Assembly (NCBI GenBank): GCA_009760855.2
Contig: WPIO01000090.1
Location: forward strand, 1-64,000
Direction: 5' to 3'
Length of the DNA stretch: 64,000 bases
Source: Cristatella mucedo
Lineage: Eukaryota; Bryozoa; Phylactolaemata; Cristatellidae
Below, in pieces: positions 12,601-24,597 of this stretch (its first letter is position 1; each line of letters starts with the position of its first letter). The notes under the pieces were generated by a model. It had not been told where the DNA came from. It did not search any database and saw nothing but the letters and a program-made list of their open reading frames with translations. A program made the translations under genes and the position numbers.

Positions 12601-12816
12601 CTACAGGGCTAGCCAGCGAAGCAGACGGTAGTCATCCTTGATTGCCTTCGGCATGTAAGAATAAACATAGAAGGCGCTTCCTTCCAGGAAGAGAGGCAGA
12701 TATTTGTGCCAGATTGTTGGATTGACACCGTACAGCTCAAGCCGCCGCTTCGAGTCAAGCAGCCAAGTTGCGAAATCATCACCGACTTGAAAATGCTCAA
12801 GCAACATTGCTGTCAT
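12601..12816 (-). pseudogene. LTR-retroelement gag-like fragment
   Basis: The 71-residue minus-strand frame starts at an ATG (12,816) and contains HFQVGDDFATWLLDSKRRLE, then YLPLFLEGSAFYVY, then KDDYRLLRWL. This order (short lead, FxxWL-type helix, YLPLFLEG-AFxVY, acidic DDY helix) is typical of the capsid-like region of gypsy-type retrotransposon gag proteins. It stops at 12,601, and a neighbouring frame appears to continue the homology, which suggests a one-base frameshift. No protease, RT or integrase follows; the minisatellite occupies that position. The family call comes from pattern recognition and is moderately secure. Confidence 0.55.
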
Positions 12817-13229
12817 CGCCGCCGCCGGAAATAGCTTGTAGTCTAACTTGTCGTCGCGAGCGGCACAGCACGCGAGCCAACGAGGAACACCACCAGTTTA
12901 TTTCCTCCACACTCACAGCCGGCGGAAGCACTACTGGCCGCCGCAGACGTCGCCTGCTTCTGTCCTCTGCGGTACCGGAACGCTAGCTGAGCTCCGATTG
13001 CCTTACCGGTGGCCGAGAGGGCCACCCAGCCTAGTACTGGCAGATGACAACATTTAGGTGCTGTCACCGACTGCGGTCTAAATAAACAAAAACCACACAA
13101 AACACGATTGCAATATAGCTCGCTTCGATATTGCCCATACATAACCACTTTTCGTAGCAAGGTGACGGCCGGATTAGGATTTTTACAATTTACAAGCATT
13201 AAAACAGTCATCGCAAAAGATTGCAATAT
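12817..13229. other. Sequence upstream of the gag-like fragment
   Basis: Could include the leader or LTR remnant of the gag-bearing element. I could not identify LTR ends or a primer-binding site. The minus-strand frame 12,843-13,226 has no recognisable domain. Confidence 0.3.
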
Positions 13230-14372
13230 TGCTAACTGCGATTAGTAATAGGCACCTATGCATTACATACAAAGCTCAGTTGCATTTTGATTATAAAGAA
13301 AGCGATTTCACGAATAGCTCTCGCTATGGTTGGTGCTGGTTTGGCTGGAAACTGTGTCGGATAGCTCACCATATAGAGACACCATGTAACACCGGCCACA
13401 AATTTATTGATATAAAAACATGGAAAATTTACAAAACACCGTGCATTAAAACTAAGTGCAGTCGTTTAACTGCCTAATTTTGGTGTCTTTCTGTCTGACA
13501 CAAAGCACTAGTAGAGGAAACACCCATGATCAAGGCCCCTCAAAAATCCAATGAGCTTGTGACGGTGGCCTAGAGGCTACACGCCTGTACCTGGCCACAG
13601 GCCAAACCAGGGTGGATTTGCTTAATGTAACTAACTGTATTTCTTTGCCGGATATTTTTGTTTACAAAAATTTGGAAAATTAATGAGCGGGACGCAAATT
13701 TGTTTACCGAAACAATGCATTTCCCATGGAAAAGAGCACAGTGGTGAATCAAGCAACATGGGTCGCCCAGCAGCAAAAAACATGCCACGCCTCTTTTGGA
13801 TTATTCTCTTCGGGTAAACTACGAGGGCTCTTCAGCTAATATTGCAGCCGCCACACCTTCATTGTATTTTGACAAGCTCTGAAAGCCTGCTAAGAGGAAT
13901 TGGATGAAAAGTTAGGTAGAACAGCATTGCCTTAGGGTCGGCGGAATTATGAACTGGGATGCAGCGGCAGGCAAAATACAGATTGCCATGGGACAGTCGA
14001 TATCTGCTCCCACTGAGCAGGTCGCACTAGGTCTAAACCAAACGCTTTGATAGTCATCGCAATATCATTCTGAACTTTGCTGCTACGGGCCTCCTCCCTA
14101 GGTATTCAGAGAAAAGCCGGCGAGTGAATCTGTTGCTTTCACCGAACCCCCACGTGACACTCTCATTGCTTCCTCGTTCCTTGGTAGGGATAGCTTGGCA
14201 GCTGAGCCACGCAGGCCATGCTAAAGACTCATGGCTTCTCAATTTAGTGGTAAGCGAAGTCCCAGCTTTTAACATTCAGTGCACCGGCTTAGCTGTCTAC
14301 AATGAATTCGACTACAATCACTGCTACTGTCACAGTGTAGTCTCAGCTGACACAAGCTGAATGCTGGTGATG
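13230..14372 (-). repeat. Repeat X, inverted copy
   Basis: On the minus strand, 14,372-13,580 matches the core of the 1.1-kb X units at 15,065-19,975 (landmarks: GCCGGTGCACTGAATGTTAAAAGC, CTAAATTGAGAAGCCA, GGCGTGGCATGTTTTTTGCTG). Its far part (13,230-13,600) instead matches the extension present in the inverted-duplication arms (23,440-23,800 and 40,830-41,230). So X occurs with two alternative extensions. No coding content was found. Confidence 0.75.
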
Positions 14373-14479
14373 CCTGGGCCTGAAATTACCTGAAGCGACT
14401 TCCAAGAAAACCACTAACTCGTATCGAATGCAGCTTTTAAGATGGTTAAATTGGGCATGGAATCGTTCAGTGTGACGCT

Positions 14480-14645
14480 TAGAAAAGCAGAACTTTAATA
14501 ATAATTATAATAACAATATATTTGATAAAGCATCTTCGGAGAACTTAATCTCTTTCTAGGTGCTTTACATTTGCTGCAAATGGAAATGCAGCTGAATGGT
14601 AAGTAAAATTATGCTTGAAAACAAACAAAATGAATAACTTTATCT
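14480..14645 (-). mobile_element. LINE-A 3'UTR fragment
   Basis: Short fragment with an AAT-rich tail (14,500-14,520), a GATAAAGC core, CTAGGTGCTTTACATTTGCTG and the GAATGGTAAGTAAAATTATGC segment, all standard for the LINE-A 3' end. It has no coding part. Confidence 0.85.
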
Positions 14646-16291
14646 CAGTTTTTTAAATTGGTTGTGTTGTTTTCCCACCCGATTTTTTTAACTAATTTTA
14701 TTTGTCTTGCTCCTTTGCATTCTCTTGTTTAAGACAATAACCGATTGCCTGCGCATATTTCAGCTGTTGTTATTAATTAGGTTTCGCCAAATGGTTACTT
14801 ATCCGCGATTTGCTGGTACCAAATGGTTACTTATCCACGATTAGCTGGTCCAAAAGAACCTAGATGCATTTCTGCTTACTAAAACTTGGATAACGCCTTT
14901 GTTAGAGTAGCTGTGTTTGTGAGAATACTCCACATGGGTTCTCATTCTAAGAGTCAATGCGTTCTAACGAGGTTAGAAGCTAGGCATCACCAGCATTCAG
15001 CGTGTGTCAGCTGTGACTATGCTGTGACAGCAGCAGTGCTCGCAGTCGAATTCATTGTAGACAGCTAAGCCGGTGCACTAAATGTTAAAGGCTGGGATTT
15101 CGCTTACCACTAAATTGAGAAGCCACGAGTCTTTAGCATGGCCTGCGTTGCTCAGCTGCCAAGCTATCCCTACCGAGGAACCAGGGAGCAATGTGGGTGC
15201 CACGTGGGGCTTCCGTGAAAGCAACAGATTCACTCGCCATCTTTTCTCTGAAAACCTACGGAGGAGACCCTGTGGCAGCAAGCTTCAGAATGATATCGCG
15301 ATGACTATCAAAGCGTTTGGTTTAGACCCAGTGCGACCTGCTCAGTTGAAGCAGATATCGACTGTCCCATGGCGATCTGTATTTTGCCTGCAGCTGCATC
15401 CCAGTCCATAATACCGCCAAGCCCAAGGCAATGCTGTTCTACCTAACTTCTCATCGAATTACTCTTGGCAGGTTCTCAAAGCTATCCAAAATACAATGAA
15501 GGTGTGGCGGCTGCAATATTAGATGAAGAGCCCTCAGAGTTCACCCGAAGAGAATAATCCAAAAGAGGCGTGGCATGTTTTTCACTGCTTGGCGACCCAT
15601 GTTGCTTTTTTCACCACTGTGCTCTTTTCCATGAGAAATGCATTATTTGGCGAACAAATTTGCGTCTTGTTCATTTATTTTCTAAATTTTTGTAAGCGAA
15701 ATATCCGGCAAAGAAATAAAGTTAGTTACATCAAGTAATTCCGCCCTGGTTTAGTGAACGTTGACCGGTGTCCGTTACTAAGGTTCGTTTAAAATTCAAA
15801 GGGTCCGTGTCAGCCAGGCCGGATACAAGCTGGCATGAATACAAGCCACTCGATCGGCGTCGCCCAGTCGTTGGACAGCCTCATAAATTCTGCCCATCAA
15901 ATGTCCACTCGCTAAAAACCAAAGGGTTACTTATCCACGACTAGCTGGTCCACAAAAAGGTACATGCTATTCTTCTTACTAAAACTTGGATAACGCCCTT
16001 GTTCTAGTAGATGCATTTCTGAGAATACTTCACACGGGTTCTCATTTTAAGTGTCGATGCGTTCTGACGAGGTAAGAGGCTGGGCATCACTAGCGTTTAG
16101 CGAGTGTCAGCTGTGACTATGCTAAGACAGTAGCAGTGCTTGCTGTCGAATTCATTGTAGACAGCTAAGCCGGTGCACTGAATGTTAAAAGCTGGGATTT
16201 CGCCTACCACTAAATTGAGAAGCCACGAGTCTTTAGCATGGCCTGCGTGGCTCAGATGCCAAGCTAGCCCCACCGAGGAGCGAGAGAGAAA

Positions 16292-17457
16292 AGATGTTTG
16301 TCGCAAACTTTTAGGTCCCATCATTATTTGGCTAAAGCCTATCTGTCAGATATACTACCCCATCAGGCCAAGGATCGTACTACCAGCTTTTAGGAATCCA
16401 ACAGTCTAGAAATAGCTCGTATAAACCTTAAATCCTTTGGAGACCGTGCATTTAGTTCATATGCTCCCAAAGCCTAAAACTTCCTTCCGACCTGCATCAG
16501 AACATCCCCAGACCTGACCACATTTAAAAGGAACCTAAAATCACACGTATTTAGGATAGCATTTAGTGGGTCCCTGTGATTCGTGTTTCACGTGCTTATA
16601 CGTGCTGACACTGTGCCTGCTGCCACTAACCACATTTGCATGCTGACCCTGTGGATGTCACCCCTAACAATGTTATTAATTTTATTTGTTTTTCAAGCAT
16701 GATTTTACTTACCATTCAAATGCATTTCCCTTTGCAGCAAATGTAAAGCGCCTAGAGAGAGATTGAGTTCTCTGAGGGCGATTTATCACGTGAATATTAA
16801 CTACTGATTATTGTAATTCCCTTTGGCTGGGCTACCAAAGAAAGCTATTATGCCACTACAGCAGACTATGAAAATGGCTTTCAAGGCTGTCTTCAAGTCC
16901 CAGCGGTTTGAGCACGTGTCACCTCTGCTGAAAGAGCTAGGATGGTTGCCGGTTGAGCAAAGGATACAGAGCGAAGTTCTTACGCTGACCCAAAAGGCCC
17001 ACCACGGCTTGGCTCCTTCGTACCTAGCTGAACTGCTGCATCAGTTTCAGCCTGTTCGCGCCCTCAGGTCCTGTGTGGACAATAAACTAGCTGTCCCATT
17101 CCTCCACTTAAAGACAGTTGGCGACAGAAGCTTTAGCTCTGCAGGTCCTAGACTGTGGAACTCGTTTCCACAATTCTTAAGCAACGACATCTACTCTGCA
17201 ACTGCCGACTATGGCACATCTTTTTCAGCGGTCCTGAACTGCTACTTCTATGCTACTCACTACCTCAACTTCTCTCCTAACTCTGCTATGCTTCCTACTT
17301 TCTCTTTGTTGGGCAAGACGAAGTCTGTTGGCTACCGAAAGCCGCTTAGGGTGTGAGTGTGCTATAAAAAACTCTCCTGCATAACACCCACATGATCTTT
17401 TTGACTTTGTGGAGTTACTTACGGAGATACATGATACAACTATTATTGTTATTATAA
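16292..17457 (+). mobile_element. LINE-A fragment split by a LINE-B fragment, inside an X unit
   Basis: LINE-A 3' sequence (16,292-16,800: HQAKDRTTSF-like, then the 3'UTR core at 16,740-16,790) is interrupted in its tail by LINE-B sequence (16,805-17,440). The LINE-B part carries the longest C-terminal frame of that family (16,823-17,356): FKSQRFEHVSPLLKELGWLP, VEQRIQSEVLTLTQKAHHGL, SYLAELLHQFQPVRALRSC, GDRSFSSAGPRLWNSFP, then the tail. The LINE-A tail resumes (ATTATTGTTATTAT) before the X unit continues at 17,458. The insertion site in X is the same as that of the LINE-A at 18,555. Confidence 0.85.
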
Positions 17458-18554
17458 TGTGGGGCCCACGCGGGGGTTTGGTGAAAGCGTCAGATTCACT
17501 TACTGGCTTTTCTCTGAATACCTAGGGAGGAGGCCCCATGGCAGCAAACTTCAGAATGATTTTGCGATGACTATCACAGCGTTTGGTTTAGAACCAGTGC
17601 GACCTGCTCAGTTGGAGCAGATATCGACTGTCCCGTGGCAATCTGTATTTTGCCTGCAGCTGCATCCCAGTTCATAATACAGCCGACCCTTAGTCAATGC
17701 TGTTCTACCTAAATTTTCATCAAATCCCTCTTAGCAGGCTTTCAGAGCTTGCCAAAATACAATGAAAGTGTGGCGGCTGCAATATTAGCTGAAGAGCCCT
17801 CGTAGTTTACCCGAAGAGAATAATCCAAAAGAGGCGTGGCATGTTTTTTGCTGCTGGGCGACCCATGGTGCTTGATTCACCACTGTGCTCTTTTCCATGG
17901 GAAATGCATTAATTTGGTACACAAATTTGCGTCTTGCTCATTAATTTTCCAATTTTTTCTTAACGAACTATCCGGCAAAGAAATACAGTCAGTTACATTA
18001 ACTAATTCCGCCCTGGTTTGTGTAACGTCCACAGGTGTCCGTTACTAATGTTCGGTGAAATTCAAAGGGTCCGTGTCAGCGAGGCCGGATAAAAGCACGC
18101 ATGAATACAAGCCACTCGATCGCCGTCGACCAGTCGTTGGACAGCCTTTTAAATTTCACCCATCAAATGTCCACTCGCTAAAAACCAAAGGGTTACTTGT
18201 CCACGATTAGCTGGTCCACAAGAAGGTACATGCATTTCTGCTGACTAAAACTTGGATAACGCCCTTGATCTAGTAGATGTATTTCTGAGAATACTTCACA
18301 CGGGTTCTCACTCAAGAGTCAATGCGTCTGACGAGGTTTGAGGCTAGGCATCACCAGCGTTCAGCGTGTGTCAGCTGTGACTATGCTGTGACAGTAGCAG
18401 TGCTTCCTGTCGAATTAATTTTAGACAGCTAAGCCGGTGCACTAAATGTTAAAAGCTGGAATTTCGCTTACCACTAAATTGAGAAGCCACGAGTCTTTAG
18501 CATGGCCTGCGTGGCTCAACTGCCAAGCTATCCCCACCGAGGAACGAGAGAGCA

Positions 18555-19079
18555 AAGATGTTTGTCGCACACTTTTAGGTCCCTTCATTCTATGGCTAAA
18601 GCATATCTGTCAGATATACTACCCCATCAGGCCAAGCATCGTACTACCCGTTTTTAGGAATGCAACAGTCTAGAAATACCTCGTACAAACCTTAAATCCT
18701 TTGGAGACCGAGCATTTAGTTTTTTTTTTCTCAAAGCCTGGAACTCCCTTCCGACCTGCATCAGAACATCCCCGGACCTGACCACGTTTAAAAGGAACCT
18801 AAAAACACACCTATTTAAGACAGCATTTAGTGGGTCCCTGTGATTCGTCCTTGATGTACTTACGCGTGCTGACACTGTGAGTGCTGCCACTAACCACATT
18901 TGCATGCTGACCCTGTGCATGTTACCCCTTACCATATTAATAATTTGGTTTGTTTTTCAAGCATGATTTTACTTAAAATTCAGTTTCATTTCACTTTACA
19001 GCAAATGTAAAGCGCCTAGAGAGAGCTTAAGTTCTCTGGGGGCCCTTTGTCAGGTGAATATTAACTGTTGTTATTATTA
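18555..19079 (+). mobile_element. LINE-A 3' fragment inside an X unit
   Basis: Starts AGATGTTTGTCGCACACTTT, as does the copy at 16,292, and occupies the identical position in its X unit (after GAGAGAGCAA, before ATGTGGGAGCC). It encodes broken C-terminal LINE-A sequence, then the 3'UTR core near 19,000-19,040 and a short ATT tail. It lacks the LINE-B insertion found in its sister copy. Confidence 0.85.
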
Positions 19080-19975
19080 TAATGTGGGAGCCGCGTGGGG
19101 GTTCGGTGAAAGCATCAGATTCACTTACCGGCTTGTCTCTGAATACCTAGGGAGGAGGCCCTGTGGCAGCAAACTTCAGAATAATTTTGCGATGACTATC
19201 AAAGCGGTTGGTGTAGACCCAGTGTCACCTGCTCAGTTGGAGCAGATATTGACTGTCCCATGGCAATCTGTATTTTGCCTGCAGCTGCGTCCCAATTCAT
19301 AATACAGCCGACCCTTAGGCAATACTGTTCTACCTAACTCTTCATCAAATTACTCCTAGCAGGCTTTCAGAGCTTGCCAAAATACAATGAAGGTGTGGCG
19401 GCTGCAATATTAGCTGAAGAGCCCTCGCAGTTTACCCGAAGAGAATAATCCAAAAGAGGCGTGGCATGTTTTTGCTGCTGGGCGACCCATGTCGCTTGAT
19501 TCACCACTGTGCTCTTTTCCATGGGAAATGCATTAAATTGGTACACAAATTTGCGTCTTGCTTATTAATTTTCCAAATTTTTGTAAAGGAAATATCCGGC
19601 TAAGAAATACAGTTAGTTACATCAATTAATTCCGCCCTGGTTTGTGTAACGTCAACTGGTGTCCGTTACTTAGGTTCATTTAGAATTCAAAGGGTCCGTG
19701 TCAGCCAGGCCTGATCCAAGCCGGCATGAATACAAGCCACTCGATCGCCGTCGTCCATTTATTGGACAGCCTCATAAATTCTGCCTATCAAATGTGTACT
19801 CGCAAAAAACCAAAGGGTTAGTTATCCACGTTTAGCTGGTCCACAAGAAGGTAGATGCATTCCTGCTTACTAAAACCTGGATAACGCCCTTGTTCTAGTA
19901 GATGTATTTCTGAGAATACTTCACACGGGTTCTCATTTTAAGTGTCGATGCGTTCTGACGAGGTTAGAGGCTGGG

Positions 19976-20929
19976 TTGCAACTGTTGTTCGCGAATCGTT
20001 AGGCTATAAGATGTGCAGTTTTCTGAAGGGGCCATCGTTCGAATCGGTTGCAATAAATTGTTTCTCTAAGGCAAAGCCTCAGACTGTGGTGATATACCGG
20101 CCTTCTTCTTAGTTTCTAAACTTTTATATTGTGGAGTTTTTAACAGTTCCTCGCTAAAATATTTGTGAGTAACAGGCTGTCACTAATTGTCGGAGACTTC
20201 CATAATCACTTTGATAGCCCTAGCATTAGCCTGGTCCGCTCATTTCTTTACTGTGTACAGAAATTTGGTTTAGTCAATCGCTTTAATCACACCACACATG
20301 TATGTCCGTCAGTAACTCCAAAAAGTCAGACAGACCATGTGGGTGTTACGCAGGAGAGTTTTGTATAGCCCAGTCACAGCCTAAGCGGCTTTCGGCACGC
20401 ATTCGGTAGCCAACAGACTTCGTCTCAAGCAACAAAGAGAAAGTGGGAAGCATAGCAGAGTTAGGAGAGCAGTTGAGGTAGTGAGTAGCATAGAAGTAGG
20501 AAAATAGGACCGCTGAAAAAGATGCACCATCGTCGGCAGTTAGAGAGTAGATGTCAGTGGCCATATTCTAGATCTCGTGATCACAAAGAATGTCTTTCCC
20601 ACTGACCTTGTCTTGTTCCCACTCACACTCTCAGATCATTGTTCGTTTACTGTTCCAGCTCCGGACAGGGTAAAGTCAAACCTGTCATACGACGTTACTT
20701 ACCAAGCATCGACACAAACAAGTTTTCGAAATCTTTTCGTGATGCGTGTCTTCTTAATCTGCATTCAGACTCGAACGGGAGCCTTGATACCCTCACTGAT
20801 GCAATAAACATGACACTTAGGAGTACTCTTGACAATCATGTTTCCGGTCATTCTATCCGTGTGCAGACTCACAGAGATTCCTTTAAATTTACAAAAAAAA
20901 CTCTATAAGATCTGCCAACTTAAGGGCAG
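19976..20929 (+). mobile_element. LINE-B endonuclease region, interrupted
   Basis: After a non-coding junction (19,976-20,160), the plus strand reads LSLIVGDFHNHFDSPSIS, the endonuclease GDFN-type motif (20,175 onward), then KFGLVNRFNHTTHVC. It is then interrupted by an antisense LINE-B tail (20,313-20,565) and resumes with LDLVITKNVFPTDLVLFPLTLSDHCSFTVPAP, which holds the endonuclease SDH active-site motif. The order GDFN, TH, DLVIT, SDH is that of the AP-endonuclease domain in CR1/Jockey-group LINEs. The reading degrades after about 20,900. Confidence 0.8.
20313..20565 (-). mobile_element. Antisense LINE-B 3' end nested in LINE-B endonuclease
   Basis: The minus-strand frame 20,346-20,564 reads DIYSLTADDGASFSAVLFSYFYATHYLNCSPNSAML, homologous to the C-terminus and tail of the LINE-B at 17,190-17,340. 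Its ends fall inside the endonuclease reading of the host copy, between TTHVC and LDLVIT, so it is a later insertion or an inversion. Confidence 0.75.
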
Positions 20930-23900
20930 GCTTGATCGTGGGAAGCTAACTCATTTGAAGTTGAATCAAGAAATGACCTACCCATTCATGTTTGAAAGAA
21001 ATACCCTACAAGCCAAGATGGGGTCTGCAGGAATTTAGAAAACTGCCACAGCCAAAACGGTAATAACACTGCCTCAGTGTGACCTTTCACACGAAGACTG
21101 CAGCAGGTCCACAGTGGTAGAGCTATATTACAGTTGCCTCTAATTCTTGAATTTGCTCAAGCAAGGACATTTGACATCGAAGCTAGTTGTGGTAGTTCAC
21201 AGTAACAGTCTCGACATCTGCAACACTCTTTTTCAGAACTACAATTCTGATTTCATACGGCTTTGAAAAGGAATCATTCATTGTCAGTGAAGAGTGAATC
21301 AGCTTTCACGTCGCACTAGTTCCCAAATCTGAAACCACTAATAAATTATACTAAATAAAATAACTAGCACTAATTAGCACTCTCAGATAACTCAATCCCA
21401 TTCTGGGCAATTTGCATTCGCTCAAAAGAAGGGTGATTGAACTTTGCTGGTAGTGTGCTAAATAACAAGTATAACATGGCAAGAAATCACATTTATGTAG
21501 TCAGCATGCCAAGGTGGGTTGAGGCAGCCGGCACAGTGTCGGCAAGTATATGCACCCAGTTGACCAACCACGTGGAACCACTTAACTTTTCAATCTGTTT
21601 AAGCTTTATAGATTGTCTTTGATTCAGGGCAGGTTAGAGGATGGCGTGACGGAAGTTGGAAGTGAGTAGCAGGCTATGAGTGCATACAAACTGAACGAAA
21701 GGTCTCGTGAGGATTTGGGGTTAGTTCATGGCATAAGTAAACAGTTAGATTCGAAACACGAGAGCAGTAAGAGGCCTAGCTAGGTGGGGAAGTAGACCTG
21801 AAACGTAGGCAAGAGCTAAAGTTCGAAGAAATTTAATAGTTGGCGACTGTGCGATGTATTCGATGCCTTGCTTGACTGTGGGCCAGGTCAGAGATAGGTT
21901 CGTTGATATGGCATAAAATACAATCACGACACACAATACGAGGTATATATTTCTCCATGAGCTAGAAGCGCCTGATTGGAGAATTCTATAGCCAAGCAAT
22001 CAGCGACTTACTGATGTCACGATTCGAGGACTCAAATTCTTGAACCGATTCTAGTACAGTGATCTGGTCTAAGATAGCTCAACATTTAACAATGTTATGT
22101 AGCTGAAGGATACCAGACAAGTCAGTTGAAGTGAAATGGTCGTTTAATGAAAGTTAACTTTGGAGCAGGGCACCTTAATTCCGAGCTTAATCAACAAGAT
22201 CCACCAAGCTACGTAGGACTAATAAGGCTACAAGAAAACAGGGCCTGGACGTCAAATTGTTGTCCTTGACTAAGAGGTTCCGTCTTCCTCAGGCTGATGA
22301 CTCTTTACCGTATATAAGCACGAAACGAGCTAGGCCTTTCATATCGTTTTCTTGCAATCCAAGTTTATTGCCAGGTCTCAAACTTAGACTAATACCACGG
22401 AGGCGGTGTCTTCAAATTATATATTACTAAAGTTTTTATGGAAGATAAATTACAAACATTACATAGAAAAAGAATTGGTTGTTCTATTTCTATCCTTATA
22501 TACCGTTGGCGACAGAAGCTTTACCTCTGCAAGTCCTAGACTGAAAAACTCTCGTGCATGACTTTTAGGCAACGATAACTACTCTCTTGCTGCGAACTGG
22601 GGTTCATTTGTTGAAGCAGCCCAGAGCGTCTACTTTTATGATAATCTCTACCTTAAATCCTCTCCAGACTACAATGCATCCCAATTTCTCTTTAATTATA
22701 AGAATAATTCATTTATAATATCAATATTATTAGAAAAATAATGATAATGCACTTGATAAAACGCCTTTAGAGAACTCAATCTCTCAGGGCGCTTTACATT
22801 TGCTGCAAAGATAAATGCAACTGATTGGTGAGTAATATCATTATTTCATGAGATGAAGTTTGTTGGCTACCAAATATTCACGACAAGCCGCTTAGGATGT
22901 CAGTGGCTACACAAACTCTCCTGCATGACTTTCATTTAGTCTTTGCGGCCTTTTAGAGTCACAGTCGAAGATGCTTGACGTTACACAGTGTAGAACCTAT
23001 TATTGACCTGCATCTCAAAATCTCAATCACTTGCAGAACTAAAATTAATGAGAACCCCAATTTCTTCTACCAACATTAGCAGCCTTATTTAATTTTTTCT
23101 ATATGCTGTTGAGAGTTTAATTCTGTGCACGGTGCTTCTGCAGAAACTGAACAAGTTGCAATCCTACCTACCACAACCCCTATGCACGTACTTTTTCTGA
23201 AGCATTCATACAGTTTCTAAAAGAGAGTACTTTAAATATGGATACCATATGCTCATCGTTAATTTATCGCTTCGTGATTCTTGTGAGCAGAAGCTATTCA
23301 TATCACTTAACAACTCAGTGCATCAAGCAGCTGTCTGCAATCTGCTTTCAGTATGGCTCAGGTCTGGTGCAATCTTCCTGTTTTTTTAGAGCCACAAGGT
23401 GCAGCGACGATAGGTCCACGATTAGGCTTTCATGTAACTAGGTGGTGCCTGCGATTAATAAACAAAGCGATTTAACCAGTAGGTCTTGCTGCGGTTATTG
23501 CTGCTGTGGCTTGAAACTGTGTCAGATCGCTCGCAATCAAGCGAATCCATGTACTAGAGAAACCGTGTAATATCGGCTAATCTTTTATTGAAAGAGAACC
23601 AAGGACATTAACCAAACATCGAAGGTTCGTTTGCAATAAAGCACCAAGTTAGGTCGAGTGGAGGCAAAAAAAACCAACCAATACGCTTATATACAGCTCA
23701 ACACAAGTGGTGTCGTTTAATTATCTACTTGTGTGCACACTAATCTGACCTCAAATTTAATTCATTTTCTTTCTACTAGCAAAAAAATAAGTCACCATCC
23801 AGGCTCCCAAAAACTTAAATGAGCTTTAGCCTGCAGCCAAGGTCGGTTATAGCCTGCCCCCCTCGGCCTAGGCCGAAGCAAGGCGGAATTACTTTCTGTA

Positions 23901-24597
23901 AGTAATTTTATTTTGTGTCTGTACTTCTCTTTACGAGACATGAGAAAACTAATGAGCACGACGCAAATTCGGTATAAATTCCGTGCATTTACCCACGGAA
24001 AGAGAGCCATGTGGTTAAACAAGCAATAAGCACGCCCAGCAATGATAAACATGCCGAGCCTCTTTTGTTTCATTCACTTTGTAGATAGTATGAGAGCTTT
24101 CTAGCTAAAATTGCGGCCGCCACAACATAGATGTGACTTTGAGAGATCTGAATGCCCGCGACGAGACATTTGATAGAAAATCCTACGCAGCAGCATTTGC
24201 ATTAGGGTCGGTTGCATAACCAACTGGGATGCAGCAGCCACAGGCAAAGTACGGACGTTATGGGATAGCCGATGTCTCTTCCAACTGAGAAGGACGCATA
24301 GAGTCCAACATGGAGGCTTTATTAGTCATCACAACATCTTTGTGAAGTTTGTTGCCAACGGCTCTCCTGTCTGTGTGTTCAGAGAAAAGCCGAAGAGTTT
24401 ACCTGATGCTTTCACCGAACCCACAGGAAGCGCCTGCATTGCTCCTTCGTTCCTTGGTAGGGACAGCTTGGCTGCTGAGCAATGCAGGTCATGCCGAAGA
24501 ATCTAGGCTCCCTAATCTAGTGTCAAGCAAAATACCATCGTTTAACATTTGGTGGAGCTACTTGCCTGTCCAGACGTAAATAGGCCACAAGTTCTAA
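20930..24597 (+). repeat. Left arm of large inverted duplication
   Basis: The arm is collinear, in reverse complement, with 40,094-43,750. Matching checkpoints include CATGTTTGAAAGAAA (20,988), CTCAGATAACTCAATCCCATTCTG (21,380), the GCGGTGTCTTCAAATTATA block (22,410), GTGCATCAAGCAGCTGTCTGCA (23,317) and CGTTTAACATTTGGTGGAGC (24,539). Similarity stops on the outside near 20,930 and on the inside near 24,597. The contents are old: minus-strand LINE-A (about 21,385-22,200 and a tail at 22,690-22,840), LINE-B bits (22,500-23,000), and repeat X with its alternative extension (23,440-24,597). No gene was found. Confidence 0.85.

Larger units (their letters stand above)
14815..19975 (+). repeat. Tandem array of 1.1-kb repeat X with nested LINEs
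   Basis: Unit starts, marked by CTAAGCCGGTGCACTA, lie at 15,065, 16,165 and 18,429, preceded by a partial unit from 14,815. The first spacing is exactly 1,100. The second is 2,264, which is 1,100 after removing a LINE insertion. The last unit also carries a LINE and is cut at 19,975. Shared internal landmarks: CTAAATTGAGAAGCCACGAG, GGCGTGGCATGTTTTT, AATTCCGCCCTGGTTT, GGTTACTTATCCACGATTAG, and GGGTTCTCATTTTAAG. Open frames inside (for example 15,082-15,411) change from unit to unit and look fortuitous. The class of X is unknown. Confidence 0.85.

Noticed and set aside
14054..19302. Several 67-109-aa frames containing similar peptides (SLAWPAW...CQAIPTEE)
   Set aside because: They come from the X repeat, occur on opposite strands in different units, break at different points and show no domain. 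Similarity between them reflects the DNA repeat.
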